Shown here piece by piece: positions 52,148 to 61,174 of a stretch of DNA of 64,000 bases. The position numbers were made by a program, and so were the translations under genes. The notes below the pieces were generated by a model. That model did no database searches. It was not told the origin of the DNA and saw nothing but the letters and a program-made list of their open reading frames with translations. Positions within the stretch are counted from its first letter, which is position 1; every line of letters begins with the position of its first letter. Source of the stretch: Halopenitus sp041821145 (GTDB lineage: Archaea > Halobacteriota > Halobacteria > Halobacteriales > Haloferacaceae); NCBI RefSeq assembly GCF_041821145.1, contig NZ_JBGUBC010000009.1:1-64000 (forward strand), in the 5' to 3' direction.

Positions 52148-53497
52148 ATGACTGTCACCATCGTCGGCTCCCAACTTGGAGACGAGGGCAAAGGCGCCCT
52201 CGTTGACCGGTGGGGAGGGGACGCGGACGTGATCGTCCGTTATCAGGGCGGCGACAACGCCGGCCACACCGTCGTCCAGGACGGCGACGAGTACAAACTT
52301 TCGCTCGTTCCGAGCGGCGCCGTTCGCGACAAGATCGGCGTGCTCGGGAACGGTTGTGTCGTCAACCCCCGAACACTCTTCGAGGAGATCGATGGCCTGC
52401 GCGATCGCGGACTCGAACCGGACGTCCGCGTCGCCAAGCGCGCACACGCGATCCTGCCGTACCATCGCGTCCTCGACGGGATCGAGGAGGAGGCAAAATC
52501 CGATTCGGATCTCGACGCCGGTACGACCGGCCGCGGGATCGGCCCGACCTACGAGGACAAGGCAGGTCGGCGCGGGATACGGATCGGCGACCTGCTCGAT
52601 CCGGCCGTGCTTCGCGACCGTCTCGAGTACGTCGTTCCCCAAAAACGGGCGCTCGCGGAGGAACTCTACGGCCTCGACCTCGAGGAGAGCGATCACGCCG
52701 ACGCCTTTGACGTCGACGCGCTCGCCGAGGAGTACGCCGACTACGGCGACCGGCTAGCCGACGGGATGGCGATCAACTGCTCGCGATTCCTCTACGCGCG
52801 CCGACAGGACGGCGATCGGATCATGTTCGAGGGCGCACAGGGAACGTCGATCGACATCGATCACGGCATCTACCCGTACGTCACCTCCTCGAACCCCACC
52901 GCTGGCGGTGCCGCGGTCGGATCGGGAGTCGGTCCGACCGTCGTCGGACAGGGAGAAGTCGTCGGGATCGTCAAAGCCTACCTCTCGCGGGTCGGGACCG
53001 GCCCGCTGCCGACCGAACTCGACACGAACGATCGCGAGGAGGAACTCGCGGATTTCATCCGTGAGAAGGGCGGAGAGTTCGGGACCGTTACCGGCAGACC
53101 GCGTCGGATCGGGTGGCTCGACATGCCGATGCTCAGACACGCATCGAGGATATCCGGATTCACCGGGATCGCCGTCAATCACGTCGACGTCCTCGCCGGC
53201 CTGGACGAGTTGAAGGTGTGTCACGCCTACGAACTCGACGGCGAGCAACTCGAGGTCATGCCTGCAACCACCGAGGAATGGGACCGATGCGAGCCGGTTT
53301 TCCGGGAGTTCGATCCCTGGCCGGAACTCGACTCCGAGGCGATCGCACGGACGGGCTACGATGCGCTCCCCAAGGGAACGCAAGCGTATCTCGAATACGT
53401 CAGCAAGGAGGTCAATGCGCCAATCTACGCCGTCGGCGTGGGGCCCGGACGCGAGGAGACGATCGAACTCACGAACCCCTTCTCGACGAACGCCTGA
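52148..53497 (+). CDS. purA: Adenylosuccinate synthetase
   Basis: The 449-residue enzyme makes adenylosuccinate from IMP, Asp and GTP. The P-loop reads GSQLGDEGKGALVDRW, followed by VRYQGGDNAGHTVV with the catalytic His. TTGRGIGPTYEDKAGRRGIRIGDLL, MFEGAQGTSIDIDHGIYPYVTSSN and the C-terminal Arg-rich GTGPLPTEL region are all present. The third Lys in the usual GDEGKGK is Ala here, as in the haloarchaeal type. A T-run (53513-53517) after the stop may terminate transcription. Confidence 0.95.
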   Translation: MTVTIVGSQLGDEGKGALVDRWGGDADVIVRYQGGDNAGHTVVQDGDEYKLSLVPSGAVRDKIGVLGNGCVVNPRTLFEEIDGLRDRGLEPDVRVAKRAHAILPYHRVLDGIEEEAKSDSDLDAGTTGRGIGPTYEDKAGRRGIRIGDLLDPAVLRDRLEYVVPQKRALAEELYGLDLEESDHADAFDVDALAEEYADYGDRLADGMAINCSRFLYARRQDGDRIMFEGAQGTSIDIDHGIYPYVTSSNPTAGGAAVGSGVGPTVVGQGEVVGIVKAYLSRVGTGPLPTELDTNDREEELADFIREKGGEFGTVTGRPRRIGWLDMPMLRHASRISGFTGIAVNHVDVLAGLDELKVCHAYELDGEQLEVMPATTEEWDRCEPVFREFDPWPELDSEAIARTGYDALPKGTQAYLEYVSKEVNAPIYAVGVGPGREETIELTNPFSTNA

Positions 53498-53542
53498 CGC
53501 CCAACCCGCAGGCTTTTTGCGTCCCTTCGCGTATCGCCGGGC

Positions 53543-53737
53543 ATGAAGGAGTCCCTGCTGGACGTCATCTGTTGCCCGCTTGATAAAAACGAGCTGGAAC
53601 TCGACGTCGAGGACCGAACGGACGAGGAGATCCTCGAGGGAACGCTCACCTGCACCGAGTGTGGGGAGGCCTATCCGATCGAGGACGGGATTCCCAACCT
53701 GCTTCCGCCGGACATGCGCGAGGAGACGAGCGCGTAG
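53543..53737 (+). CDS. Trm112-like zinc-ribbon methyltransferase activator
   Basis: The 64-residue protein begins MKESLLDVICCPLDKNELELD and has a second knuckle TCTECGEAYPIEDGIPNLLPPDM. This is the Trm112/UPF0434 fold: a zinc ribbon with a beta platform. In Haloferax, Trm112 binds and activates several class I methyltransferases acting on tRNA, rRNA and release factors. The first knuckle reads CCPLDK with one clear Cys pair; the second has CxxC. It follows purA by 45 bases. Confidence 0.85.
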   Translation: MKESLLDVICCPLDKNELELDVEDRTDEEILEGTLTCTECGEAYPIEDGIPNLLPPDMREETSA

Positions 53738-53783
53738 GCACTCGGCGTCAACCTTTTTCTACCGTGCCCTCTCACGTAGGAAC

Positions 53784-54368
53784 GTGCAGACGCTCTCGGT
53801 TGCGGTGAACGGCGACGGGGTCCACTCGATCGACGCCCCGGATCGGATCACGACCGACGGGCCCTTCGAGGTCGCCATCGATAACCGCGGACAAGCCGCT
53901 CATGTCCATCTCAACGTCGACGACGACCTCTCTCGGGTCGCAGGAGTGGCGACGACGAACCATTATCTCGAGGCAGGGTCACGCCGGGTCATCCACGTCG
54001 ACGTCGATCCGGACCGTCCGGAGACCACGATCCGCGGCAAGATCAAACTCGTCGTCGGCCATGGATCGGGCAGTACCTACGTAACGGTCACCGTGGAGCC
54101 ACCGCCCGAACGGGAACGGTCAGTCGTGATCGATGAGTCCCTCTCCGAGCCTCCCGCTCACGAGCCCGAGCCTACCCCGGTCGAGCGCGCCGCGAGAACG
54201 GTCGATTCGACGCTTGAGGACAGCATTCTCCCCGCGATCGCGATCGCCGCGATCGCCGCGATCGTCGCCATCACGGTCGGTGTGACCGTTCAGACGCCGG
54301 CGGTCATTCTTGGCGTCGCGGTCGTTCTGATTGCGGTCGTGGTCGCGACGGTGTTATTGCTGCGGTAA
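53784..54368 (+). CDS. DUF7524-like protein, beta domain with C-terminal TM helices
   Basis: GTG at 53784 is taken as the start, as a TATA-like ACCTTTTTCT lies 30 bases upstream and the longer open frame begins within the Trm112 gene. The 194 residues begin with an immunoglobulin-like beta domain (PFEVAIDNRGQAAHVHLNVDD, then GHGSGSTYVTVTVE), a Pro/Glu linker, and two hydrophobic helices (about 147-167 and 171-193). The likely topology is a tail-anchored protein. The function is unknown. Its stop lies in a strong hairpin. Confidence 0.5.
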   Translation: MQTLSVAVNGDGVHSIDAPDRITTDGPFEVAIDNRGQAAHVHLNVDDDLSRVAGVATTNHYLEAGSRRVIHVDVDPDRPETTIRGKIKLVVGHGSGSTYVTVTVEPPPERERSVVIDESLSEPPAHEPEPTPVERAARTVDSTLEDSILPAIAIAAIAAIVAITVGVTVQTPAVILGVAVVLIAVVVATVLLLR

Positions 54369-54394
54369 CGAGTACCGCAGTCCGCGTCAGCGGA
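54360..54394. terminator. Two adjoining perfect hairpins between convergent genes
   Basis: CTGCGGTA-ACGAG-TACCGCAG (54360-54380) includes the stop codon of the plus-strand gene. TCCGC-GTCA-GCGGA (54381-54394) follows with no gap. They lie between convergent genes and would act on both transcripts. There is no T-tract, so they may block readthrough or protect 3' ends. Confidence 0.55.
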
Positions 54395-54430
54395 CACGAA
54401 ACGGAGTCGGGGAGCGATAACGTGCCGTCT

Positions 54431-55138
54431 TCACATCCCCGTCTCGTCGGCTCCGGATCTACCGGCCGCGCCACCGCCGTCAAGGGCGTCGTTGTACCCG
54501 TCAACCCAGAGGTGAGCAGCCACGATCTGAGCGTAGAAGATCACGAACACCCCGATGACGAAGCCGAGGAACGGGATGACGTTCAACACGCCGACGACGA
54601 TGTTTGCTGCAACCAAGACGACGATCGAAAGTCCCCATGCGATCCCATACTCACGGCTCAACGCGATCGTTTTGAGGGTGGTGAAATCGAACGCTGCGCC
54701 GATCCGTTCTTCGTTAGCGAAGTTGACGATGGCGGCTGCAGCCACGTACCCGAAAACAAGCGAGAGGGCGAACGTGACGAGCATGCCGAGAGCGAGTCCC
54801 GCCATCCCCGCCGCGGCGCCGCTTCTCGTTCCCGTTGCCATGGTGGCGATCGAGCCGCCGACCATGAACGCCCCCACGGCCGCGGGTATGAGCATGTACA
54901 CGAGCCCGATAATGAACGTCTTTATGCCGTCGATGAAGAGATCTTCCCACTCGCCGAAGGTCGGTGGTTCCGGATCCCCATCCAATCGGTGTTGAATGAC
55001 GCGGATGATATATCCGTATACCAAAAATAAGGGAAGAAGTAAGAACCCAAATAGCAAGAGGATACCACCGATCAGAACGGTCTGTATCCATTCGTCGTGT
55101 TCTGTCGGATATGTTAGCGCATCATTAATTGATGACAT
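54431..55138 (-). CDS. DUF4013-like polytopic membrane protein
   Basis: From ATG 55138 (MSSINDALTYPTEHDEW) the 235 residues hold about five hydrophobic helices: a long first one with LIGGILLLFGFLLLPLFLVYGY, then about 75-95, 105-135, 170-200 and 200-218. The motif RVIQHRLDGDPEPPTFGEWEDLFIDG between helices one and two is the DUF4013 hallmark. The role is unknown in archaea and bacteria. It has an AT-rich promoter region (55139-55200). Confidence 0.75.
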   Translation of the reverse strand: MSSINDALTYPTEHDEWIQTVLIGGILLLFGFLLLPLFLVYGYIIRVIQHRLDGDPEPPTFGEWEDLFIDGIKTFIIGLVYMLIPAAVGAFMVGGSIATMATGTRSGAAAGMAGLALGMLVTFALSLVFGYVAAAAIVNFANEERIGAAFDFTTLKTIALSREYGIAWGLSIVVLVAANIVVGVLNVIPFLGFVIGVFVIFYAQIVAAHLWVDGYNDALDGGGAAGRSGADETGM

Positions 55139-55234
55139 TCTAAAGACCATGTCTATTTCTGGAGACTTAAAATATGCCATTGTTGAGGTGATCGACGGAA
55201 GCCAATGGAGGGACCGGTTCTCCAGCGACTCCGC

Positions 55235-56533
55235 TTACTCCTCGTCCGGGTCGGTGGCGACGCCACAGAGGTTTCCGTTCTCGTCGAACCGCTTGGCGCG
55301 AAGGAATCGCGTCCGATACCGATTTGCACCCTCGTAGACGTCCGCCTCGCGGATCTCCGGGGTGCGCCCGTCCGCGACGGCGTCGATGATCGCCTCGATC
55401 TGTTCTTTCTCGCTCGGCGTCAACTCGAACTCGTAGGTCCGTTCGGCCTCCCCTTCGAGTTTGGTCCACTGCCGTGCCGCGGAGATCACGAGCGAACAGG
55501 GCTCACGACACGGGAACGTTCCGTCGCCGGCGTCGACCGCAAGCGGCGTTTCGGCGTCGTAGTCCCACTCGCGCCGCTTGAGACACTGGGAGTCGTCACA
55601 GCAGGTCTCCGCGACCCACTCGACGTGTTCGTGACCCTCGCCGCGGTCCCAGGTCTCGATAAGGCCGTAGATCCCCGTTTGACGCTCGATCGCCTCGTGC
55701 CAGTGAGTGACATCGAGTTCGCCGCGGGCCTCGCGATACCAGTTGGGGATCGTCGCGGGATAGAACGTCTCGACGGTCTCATAGCACTCGTGGGCGTCCA
55801 GAGCGGGGAAGACCCAGCCCGTGGGCAGCGACGGGGCGGTCTTGAGCGGGCGATACCGTTCGGTCTCGTCGTATTTGGCGATCTCGCGAGCTGCGACCGG
55901 TTCCTGACGTTCCTCGAGGTGGTCACGATCCATATTCGCGGCGTCGACGTGTCGGATTTCGTATCGACGCGTCCCGTCGGCCGCCAGCGTGGTCTCTATC
56001 CGAAGCTGGCCCCATTCGCGAACCAGTCCATCGTTCATCGCCGCGTAGCGATCGTGGAGGGTCCGGGCCCGATCTCGGGGTGCAGGATCGCGAGCCTCCT
56101 CGTCGTCCGCCTCCGCCGTGGAGTCGCCCGCTTCCCCGGTTGGGTCGTCCGCCCCGGTGACGGGTGCGATCCCCTCAAGCCATCGGAGGAAGCTTCCACG
56201 CGGTCCGTCGTCGTCGACCACGTGCTCGTGGAAGTACCAGTTTGAGACGGCGATGGGATGTTCACGTGCGATCGCCACCAGTTCGTCGGTCGAGAGGTCC
56301 GCGTATTGCTTCCCGTCGATCTCGAGCGTGTATCCATCGGGAGTCTGCATCACGTGGAACGCGTCCGCGTCGATCGCGGTTGCGTCTCCGGAATCCGCCT
56401 TCTCCTTCGTCTCCGGGTGGAGATCGACCGCACGACGGAGGGCGTCAACGGCCGAATCGGAAAGTTCGATCGTCGGCAACTCGTCGTTTTCCTCGGGGTC
56501 CACGTCAGCGCGTGCGTCCATCGGGCTAGTCAT
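55235..56533 (-). CDS. DR2241-family protein, CbiX partner
   Basis: The 432-residue protein begins MTSPMDARADVDPEEN at ATG 56533, overlapping the cbiX stop by eight bases. It matches DR2241: an N-terminal helical domain with DALRRAVDLHP, a middle catalytic-like domain (YPATIPNWYREARGELDVTHWHEAIERQTGIYG), and a cluster of Cys (ETCCDDSQCLKRREWD, then GTFPCREPC) that would bind an Fe-S cluster. Members sit next to CbiX across haloarchaea and Deinococcus, so a role in corrinoid or tetrapyrrole synthesis is inferred. Confidence 0.75.
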   Translation of the reverse strand: MTSPMDARADVDPEENDELPTIELSDSAVDALRRAVDLHPETKEKADSGDATAIDADAFHVMQTPDGYTLEIDGKQYADLSTDELVAIAREHPIAVSNWYFHEHVVDDDGPRGSFLRWLEGIAPVTGADDPTGEAGDSTAEADDEEARDPAPRDRARTLHDRYAAMNDGLVREWGQLRIETTLAADGTRRYEIRHVDAANMDRDHLEERQEPVAAREIAKYDETERYRPLKTAPSLPTGWVFPALDAHECYETVETFYPATIPNWYREARGELDVTHWHEAIERQTGIYGLIETWDRGEGHEHVEWVAETCCDDSQCLKRREWDYDAETPLAVDAGDGTFPCREPCSLVISAARQWTKLEGEAERTYEFELTPSEKEQIEAIIDAVADGRTPEIREADVYEGANRYRTRFLRAKRFDENGNLCGVATDPDEE

Positions 56534-57398
56534 CCCCCGTCGCAACGCGAGTAGTCTCGCGGACGGCCGCAAGCGAGTCGTCCAGAGAGGCGCCGGCATC
56601 GGCGGCGCGTTCGAGGACGACGTCGGCCAAAAGCGGCTCGGTGCCGACGGCGCCGGCATACCAGATCCGGCGGCCGTCGACCTCGGCGGGGACCGAATAG
56701 CCGGTCCGGTAGTCGTCGGTCAGACCCATGTCCTCGGGAATGTCCTCCTGCGTGTGAAAGCCGTCGGCGATGAACAGGGGAACGACGATCACGTCCTCGC
56801 TTTCGAAGTGATCGGTGACGTCGTCGACTTCGGGCTCCTCGTCCATATAGAGGGACTTCACCTCGTCGAAGCGGTCGAGATCGCGGATTCGGTCCGCGTG
56901 GTATTCGATCGCCTTCGCGGAGTTCTCGTTGCGTTCGGTCCCGTGACCGACGACGGCGAGGCCGAATCCCGTTCCGACATCGGGGTCGTCCGTGACGGTC
57001 TCGGCACGACGAACCAACACGTCGGTCATCGCCTTGTGGGTTCCGACCGGTCCACAGTAGTGAACGGTCTGGCCGGTGTCGGCGGCGGTAAGCGTCGCCT
57101 GGTCCGCAGAGAGGCCATCCGAATCCCACTGTTCGACGTCCCACTCCGACAGCCGGAGTTCGCGGGGAATCACTTGCTCCGTGAAGTACCCCTCCGAGAT
57201 GAACAGGGGAACGACGTACACCTCGTCACCCTCGACGGTGCGAAGCACCTCCCGGAGGTGGGGCTCCTCCTTCCAAAACCCCGTGCGGACCTCCTCGAAG
57301 GCGCCCACCTCGCGGATCGTGTCCGCGTGGGCGTAGGTCGGCGCGCTCGAGTCCGGATTGAGGTGTGACCCGTGGGCCACGATGACCAGCGACTGCAT
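56526..57398 (-). CDS. cbiX: Sirohydrochlorin cobaltochelatase
   Basis: From ATG 57398 (MQSLVIVAHGSHLNPDSSAP) the protein has 290 residues and two CbiX halves: the first with AHGSH and EVYVVPLFISEGYFT, the second with LAVVGHGTERN and DVIVVPLFIADGFHT. The paired His are the metal ligands. This double-length (CbiX-long) form inserts cobalt into sirohydrochlorin in the early-cobalt route to cobalamin. It is cotranscribed with the DR2241-family gene downstream. Insertion of nickel or iron cannot be excluded. Confidence 0.88.
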   Translation of the reverse strand: MQSLVIVAHGSHLNPDSSAPTYAHADTIREVGAFEEVRTGFWKEEPHLREVLRTVEGDEVYVVPLFISEGYFTEQVIPRELRLSEWDVEQWDSDGLSADQATLTAADTGQTVHYCGPVGTHKAMTDVLVRRAETVTDDPDVGTGFGLAVVGHGTERNENSAKAIEYHADRIRDLDRFDEVKSLYMDEEPEVDDVTDHFESEDVIVVPLFIADGFHTQEDIPEDMGLTDDYRTGYSVPAEVDGRRIWYAGAVGTEPLLADVVLERAADAGASLDDSLAAVRETTRVATGDD

Positions 57399-57482
57399 GC
57401 GTCGATCTGGGGTCGCGTCCTCCTTATGGACTTCGGAGGCGTCGGCGAAGACATATACGCGCCGCGCGCCCCTCTTCGGAAT

Positions 57483-58019
57483 ATGTCGCTTGCTGCCGAC
57501 GCCCGGGAAGCCGTTCGATCCCGACCGTTTATCCACGCCGGATTGCGTGCCGGCGTGCTCAACTACACCGCCGCCGCGACGTGGCTCGTCGAGGATCCGG
57601 GGATCGATCTCTCGGACGAGCCGGAAGCCGTCGCGACCGCGCTTCGGCGGTTCGAATCCGACCTGACGAATCACGACCACACCTCCGCGTCCGCCAGCGT
57701 CTCGATGCGAAACGGCGTCTCCATCGTGAGCGAAACCGACGATCCGGATCCCTCGCATGACGGACCCACTCTCGCGGTCGGCGGCACGTGTCTCCAACGA
57801 GGCGGCTCCTCGACCGCGATCGTCGCCGACGGCGATCTCGATCCAAACGTGCTCGCGTACGTCCTCCGTCGGATCGAGATTGCCGGGATCGACATCGATG
57901 CCGCCGGCGTCGCCGAGGGGACGTGTCTGTTCGTGGTCGGTCGACGCGACGGCGCCCGCGCCCTGCGAACGATCGAGGACGCGCTCGAGACCATTCCCTC
58001 GGTCGCGACCGAGTCGTGA
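57483..58019 (+). CDS. DUF7523-like conserved haloarchaeal protein
   Basis: From ATG 57483 (MSLAADAREAVRSRPFIHAGLRAGVLNYTAAATWL) it has 178 residues. Helices at the start are followed by an ACT-like beta-alpha-beta half: VSMRNGVSIVSE, STAIVADGDLDPNVLAYVLRRIEIAGIDI, then CLFVVGRRDGARALRTIEDAL. ACT domains bind small ligands, so a regulatory role is possible. Family known to me only as a haloarchaeal DUF. Divergent from cbiX with 84 bases between. Confidence 0.5.
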   Translation: MSLAADAREAVRSRPFIHAGLRAGVLNYTAAATWLVEDPGIDLSDEPEAVATALRRFESDLTNHDHTSASASVSMRNGVSIVSETDDPDPSHDGPTLAVGGTCLQRGGSSTAIVADGDLDPNVLAYVLRRIEIAGIDIDAAGVAEGTCLFVVGRRDGARALRTIEDALETIPSVATES

Positions 58020-58110
58020 CCCTCCGATCGGCGATCGTTCCGAGCGGAACGGTTAAGACCTCTTGCGTGGTAGTATATGCCAACGAAGTCGCTCCCGGCT
58101 CGGACAGCAA

Positions 58111-58146
58111 CTTTTAAATCCGGGCATGACAAGTTAACATGTGTCA
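58111..58146 (+). promoter_or_regulatory. Leaderless promoter and start-spanning dyad of the wHTH gene
   Basis: CTTTTAAATCC (58111-58121) is centred 30 bases before the ATG at 58146. TGACA (58127-58131) and TGTCA (58142-58146) form a dyad with ten bases between; the right half touches the start codon. Bound protein would block initiation, so autoregulation is inferred. Confidence 0.45.
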
Positions 58147-58451
58147 TGATAGACCGACTTGAGAAGGAAGTCGATATGTTGGAACGACATCTTCAGGTAC
58201 TCAAGATGGTGATCGCCAACGAGCCGATCGGCATCGTGAAGATGTCAAACGAGACGGGATACCCTCATCACAAGGTCCGCTATTCCCTTCGGGTACTCGA
58301 GGAGGAGAATCTCATCGAGCCGTCGAGCCAGGGAGCGATCACGACCGAGCGGACCCAGGAGTTCGTCGATGAACTCGACGACAAGCTCGATGAGATCGTC
58401 GACAAACTCGCCGAGATGCGGATCGATTCCGCGACGGAAGTCGAAAGCTAA
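58146..58451 (+). CDS. Winged-HTH transcriptional regulator, small
   Basis: From ATG 58146 (MIDRLEKEVDMLERHLQVLKMV) it has 101 residues. After a coiled N-terminal helix comes a wHTH (about 27-62, IGIVKMSNETGYPHHKVRYSLRVLEEENLI) and then GAITTERTQEF and a C-terminal coiled coil (VDELDDKLDEIVDKLAEM), probably for dimers. It is very typical of haloarchaea. The start is fixed by the TATA spacing, not by the longer ATG at 58077. Targets unknown. Confidence 0.75.
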   Translation: MIDRLEKEVDMLERHLQVLKMVIANEPIGIVKMSNETGYPHHKVRYSLRVLEEENLIEPSSQGAITTERTQEFVDELDDKLDEIVDKLAEMRIDSATEVES

Positions 58452-58594
58452 CTCGTAATCGGCGATCGACAGTTTCGCTTCTCGTTTCTCGCAGCAACGG
58501 ATATCGGGAAGACGTCCCTACCGAAGGCTTCGACGACCGCGAGCCGCAGCTCGTCGTTGATCTTGGAGACGGCGAACCGACGGAGCCCGGTGAG

Positions 58595-61024
58595 CTACAG
58601 TTCCGGAACGGTAAGATGGAATCCGCCGTCGCGGGACTCCGCCAGACACAGATGGAACCCGCGTTTTCGCGAGATCTTGACGTAGCTTCGCTTCTTCGAG
58701 CGACTCAATAGACCGCCGCCGGTCGCATCGCCGGCGGCTTCGAGTGCCTCGGGGTCGAAGAAGCTCGAGGTGACCGCAAAGCCCGCCGTGAACTCCTCGC
58801 TCGTTTCGGCGATCCGGCTTCCGTTCTCGACGAGATCGTTGAGCGAGCTTTCGACGGTCGGATCGCGGCTGTCGTTGAGGTTCGCGACGATGAGCGGGTT
58901 GCCCATCCGATCACGCAAGACGAGATCGAAGGTCCGCTGTTCGCGGTGTTCCTCGCCGTTCTCCTGGTAGGTGACCGAGACAGTGCCGTTGATCTCACTG
59001 CGGTCGATCTCCGGAAGCACCTCATAGAGGTCCTGCAGGCCGCCGATAGCGCCGGTCTCGCGGATCTCGAAGGGGAGTTCGGTGACGAGCCAGTTCGTGA
59101 ATCCGTACTCCATCGTCGAGATGAGAAACTCCCGATAGGGCTTGCCTTCGACGACGGCGTCGTCATCCTCGAAGCTCGTGTGGTGTTCGATCCGGAGGTT
59201 GTTCACGAGCGCATCCCGATCGGCCTCGCCAGCGTGAACCTTCTTCAGGGTCGCACCGCCCTTCGAGTCGTAGCGAACGAACAGGTTCGTCTCCGCGATC
59301 GCTTCCTCCGCGGAGAGTATTCGTTCGCCATCCGGTAGCTGGGAGCGTGCGTTGGAGAGTTCGGTTCGAACCCGATCCAGTTCTTCCTCCAATTCGCTCA
59401 CGCGGTCCTCGAGCCGCTGTGTCTCCGCCTCGAGATCGTCACGCTCGCTTGCGAGTTGGTCACGTTCGGCTGCCAACTCATCACGCTCCTCGGTAGCCTC
59501 CGAGAGGGCACCTTCGAGGCGAGTTATCTCCCGATTCAGCCGATTTCGCTCGATCGACGGACGCTCCCGCTCCGTGACCGCCCCTTCGCGTGTGTCACCT
59601 TCCGCCGGCGCCTCTCGCGGCGAGGGTGCCTGCTCGGCAGCGGACGATCGATCCGACCGATCAGGACTCGATCCGGACCGAGCGTTCGCGCTCGAACTCG
59701 ACTTCGTGCTCGATTTGGGTCCGGAGTTCGTCGACGAACGCGGCGGTCGCCCCTGGCGTTCGCCGTCACCGCTCGAGTGCGAGTCTCCCTCGCTTGCTGG
59801 ATGGGGTCGTGACTCCGAGGGATCGAGCGACGGAATGGACTTCGCCTCCCGCCATTCCGCCTCCTCAGAGAAGACGCTCTCGTCCGTGGCTTCGTCGTTC
59901 GCCTCGCCGTTCGATCGCTTCGTCGTCCGGCTTCCGTCGCCCGCGCGTTCCCCGCCGGGCACGTTCGGGGTCGTCGGTTCGTCCGGTGAGTCGGTGTCCG
60001 TTGAGTCAGCGTCCACCGAGTCGGTGTCCGTCGAGCCAGTATCCGGTGAGTCAGTGTCCGTCGATTGGCGACGTTCAGCGTCCTCGCTGGCGTCCTCGGT
60101 CACCGTGTGCTCGGATCCCTCTCGATCCGGTCGGTCGGTGTCGGTTTCGGGGTCGGGGGAATTCGACGTCTCGCTGCTCCGATCGGCGGCGTCATCGTTG
60201 TCGGTGTCCTCCTCGCTATCCGCCGATTCGCCGGAGGCAGCATCCACCGTGCTCTCGGTCGAATCGTCGTCCACGGCAACCGGTTCCGATCGATCGTCCT
60301 GGTCAGTCGGTTCGGACGGGTCGTTCGGTGCGGACGATTCGTCCGCTTCGTCCGTCCCGGTTGCTCCGATTCCCGTCGTCGATCCGGCCGTTCCAGTCGA
60401 TCCAGTCGTTCCGGGTTCGCTCGACCCAGTTTCGCTCGATTCGATCCCGGCGGTCGATCCGGGGTCGCTCGATCCGGTTCCCGTCGATCCGGGAACGTCG
60501 CGGACGTCGAGATCGACCTCGTAGACGGTGTATATCCCGACCTCGTCGTCGGCGAGATCGAACGCCTCCGAGCCGGTTTTTAGCTGTCTGGCGTTTCCAA
60601 CGAAGGCGGCAGAAAGCGACTCGCCGCCGTAGTAGGCCACGTAGTAGTCCCCGGACAGGACGTTCTCCGAGAGTTCGATGTAGCCGGTGAAATTGCCTGC
60701 AGTGAGGGTTCGGTCGGCCTCTGAGACGGGCGTATCGTTCGTGTAGTATTTCGTTCGCACCTCGCCACCCCGCTCCTGCATTGCGAACAGCAACGGAAGC
60801 GAGTCGTGAGGTGCCTCATAGGCGGTCCCGGAGGCGTCCTCGAACGCCGAGAGGTCGCCGTCGGCGACGCCCACTATCCGGCCGTTCAACATGAACAGCC
60901 ACGCGCCGCCGTCCGTTACGGCACCCGAGAACCCGCGATCGGCGAGTCGTCTCAGTCCGGCGTACCCATCGGAGACGGTTTGGCCCTCCCACTCGGTCAC
61001 GACATCGATACGGTCGGCATCCAT
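58595..61024 (-). CDS. Large three-part protein with disordered S/T/D linker
   Basis: From ATG 61024 (MDADRIDVVTEWEGQTVSDG) the protein has 809 residues. Residues 1 to ~170 form a compact domain (GFSGAVTDGGAWLFMLNGRIVGVADGD...). About 175-470 is a Ser/Thr/Asp/Glu/Pro-rich, presumably disordered linker with near-repeats of S/T-D-T-D-S. About 480-580 is a coiled coil (RLNREITRLEGALSEATEE). The last ~230 residues form a folded domain (VVEGKPYREFL, RTFDLVLRDRMGNPLIVANL) that resembles but does not prove a PD-(D/E)xK fold. A haloarchaeal DUF7527-type match is from memory only. No signal peptide or TM helix is seen. Confidence 0.6.
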   Translation of the reverse strand: MDADRIDVVTEWEGQTVSDGYAGLRRLADRGFSGAVTDGGAWLFMLNGRIVGVADGDLSAFEDASGTAYEAPHDSLPLLFAMQERGGEVRTKYYTNDTPVSEADRTLTAGNFTGYIELSENVLSGDYYVAYYGGESLSAAFVGNARQLKTGSEAFDLADDEVGIYTVYEVDLDVRDVPGSTGTGSSDPGSTAGIESSETGSSEPGTTGSTGTAGSTTGIGATGTDEADESSAPNDPSEPTDQDDRSEPVAVDDDSTESTVDAASGESADSEEDTDNDDAADRSSETSNSPDPETDTDRPDREGSEHTVTEDASEDAERRQSTDTDSPDTGSTDTDSVDADSTDTDSPDEPTTPNVPGGERAGDGSRTTKRSNGEANDEATDESVFSEEAEWREAKSIPSLDPSESRPHPASEGDSHSSGDGERQGRPPRSSTNSGPKSSTKSSSSANARSGSSPDRSDRSSAAEQAPSPREAPAEGDTREGAVTERERPSIERNRLNREITRLEGALSEATEERDELAAERDQLASERDDLEAETQRLEDRVSELEEELDRVRTELSNARSQLPDGERILSAEEAIAETNLFVRYDSKGGATLKKVHAGEADRDALVNNLRIEHHTSFEDDDAVVEGKPYREFLISTMEYGFTNWLVTELPFEIRETGAIGGLQDLYEVLPEIDRSEINGTVSVTYQENGEEHREQRTFDLVLRDRMGNPLIVANLNDSRDPTVESSLNDLVENGSRIAETSEEFTAGFAVTSSFFDPEALEAAGDATGGGLLSRSKKRSYVKISRKRGFHLCLAESRDGGFHLTVPEL

Positions 61025-61174
61025 TGGCGGTATGTCGCCGGAGGCGAGCCAAATAGTTTCCGGAGGCGAACGACGCTCGTCAGACGCGTCTCCGCGTCGC
61101 TCGCCCGTTTTCGCCGTCCTCGTCGGGAGCGTGGCGGTTGCGACGGAAACGACTGCCACCCCCGAGCCCGACGA

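Noticed and set aside
60000..60080. DNA repeat array in the 809-residue gene
   Set aside because: The near-repeats code for the S/T-D linker in frame and are explained by the protein.
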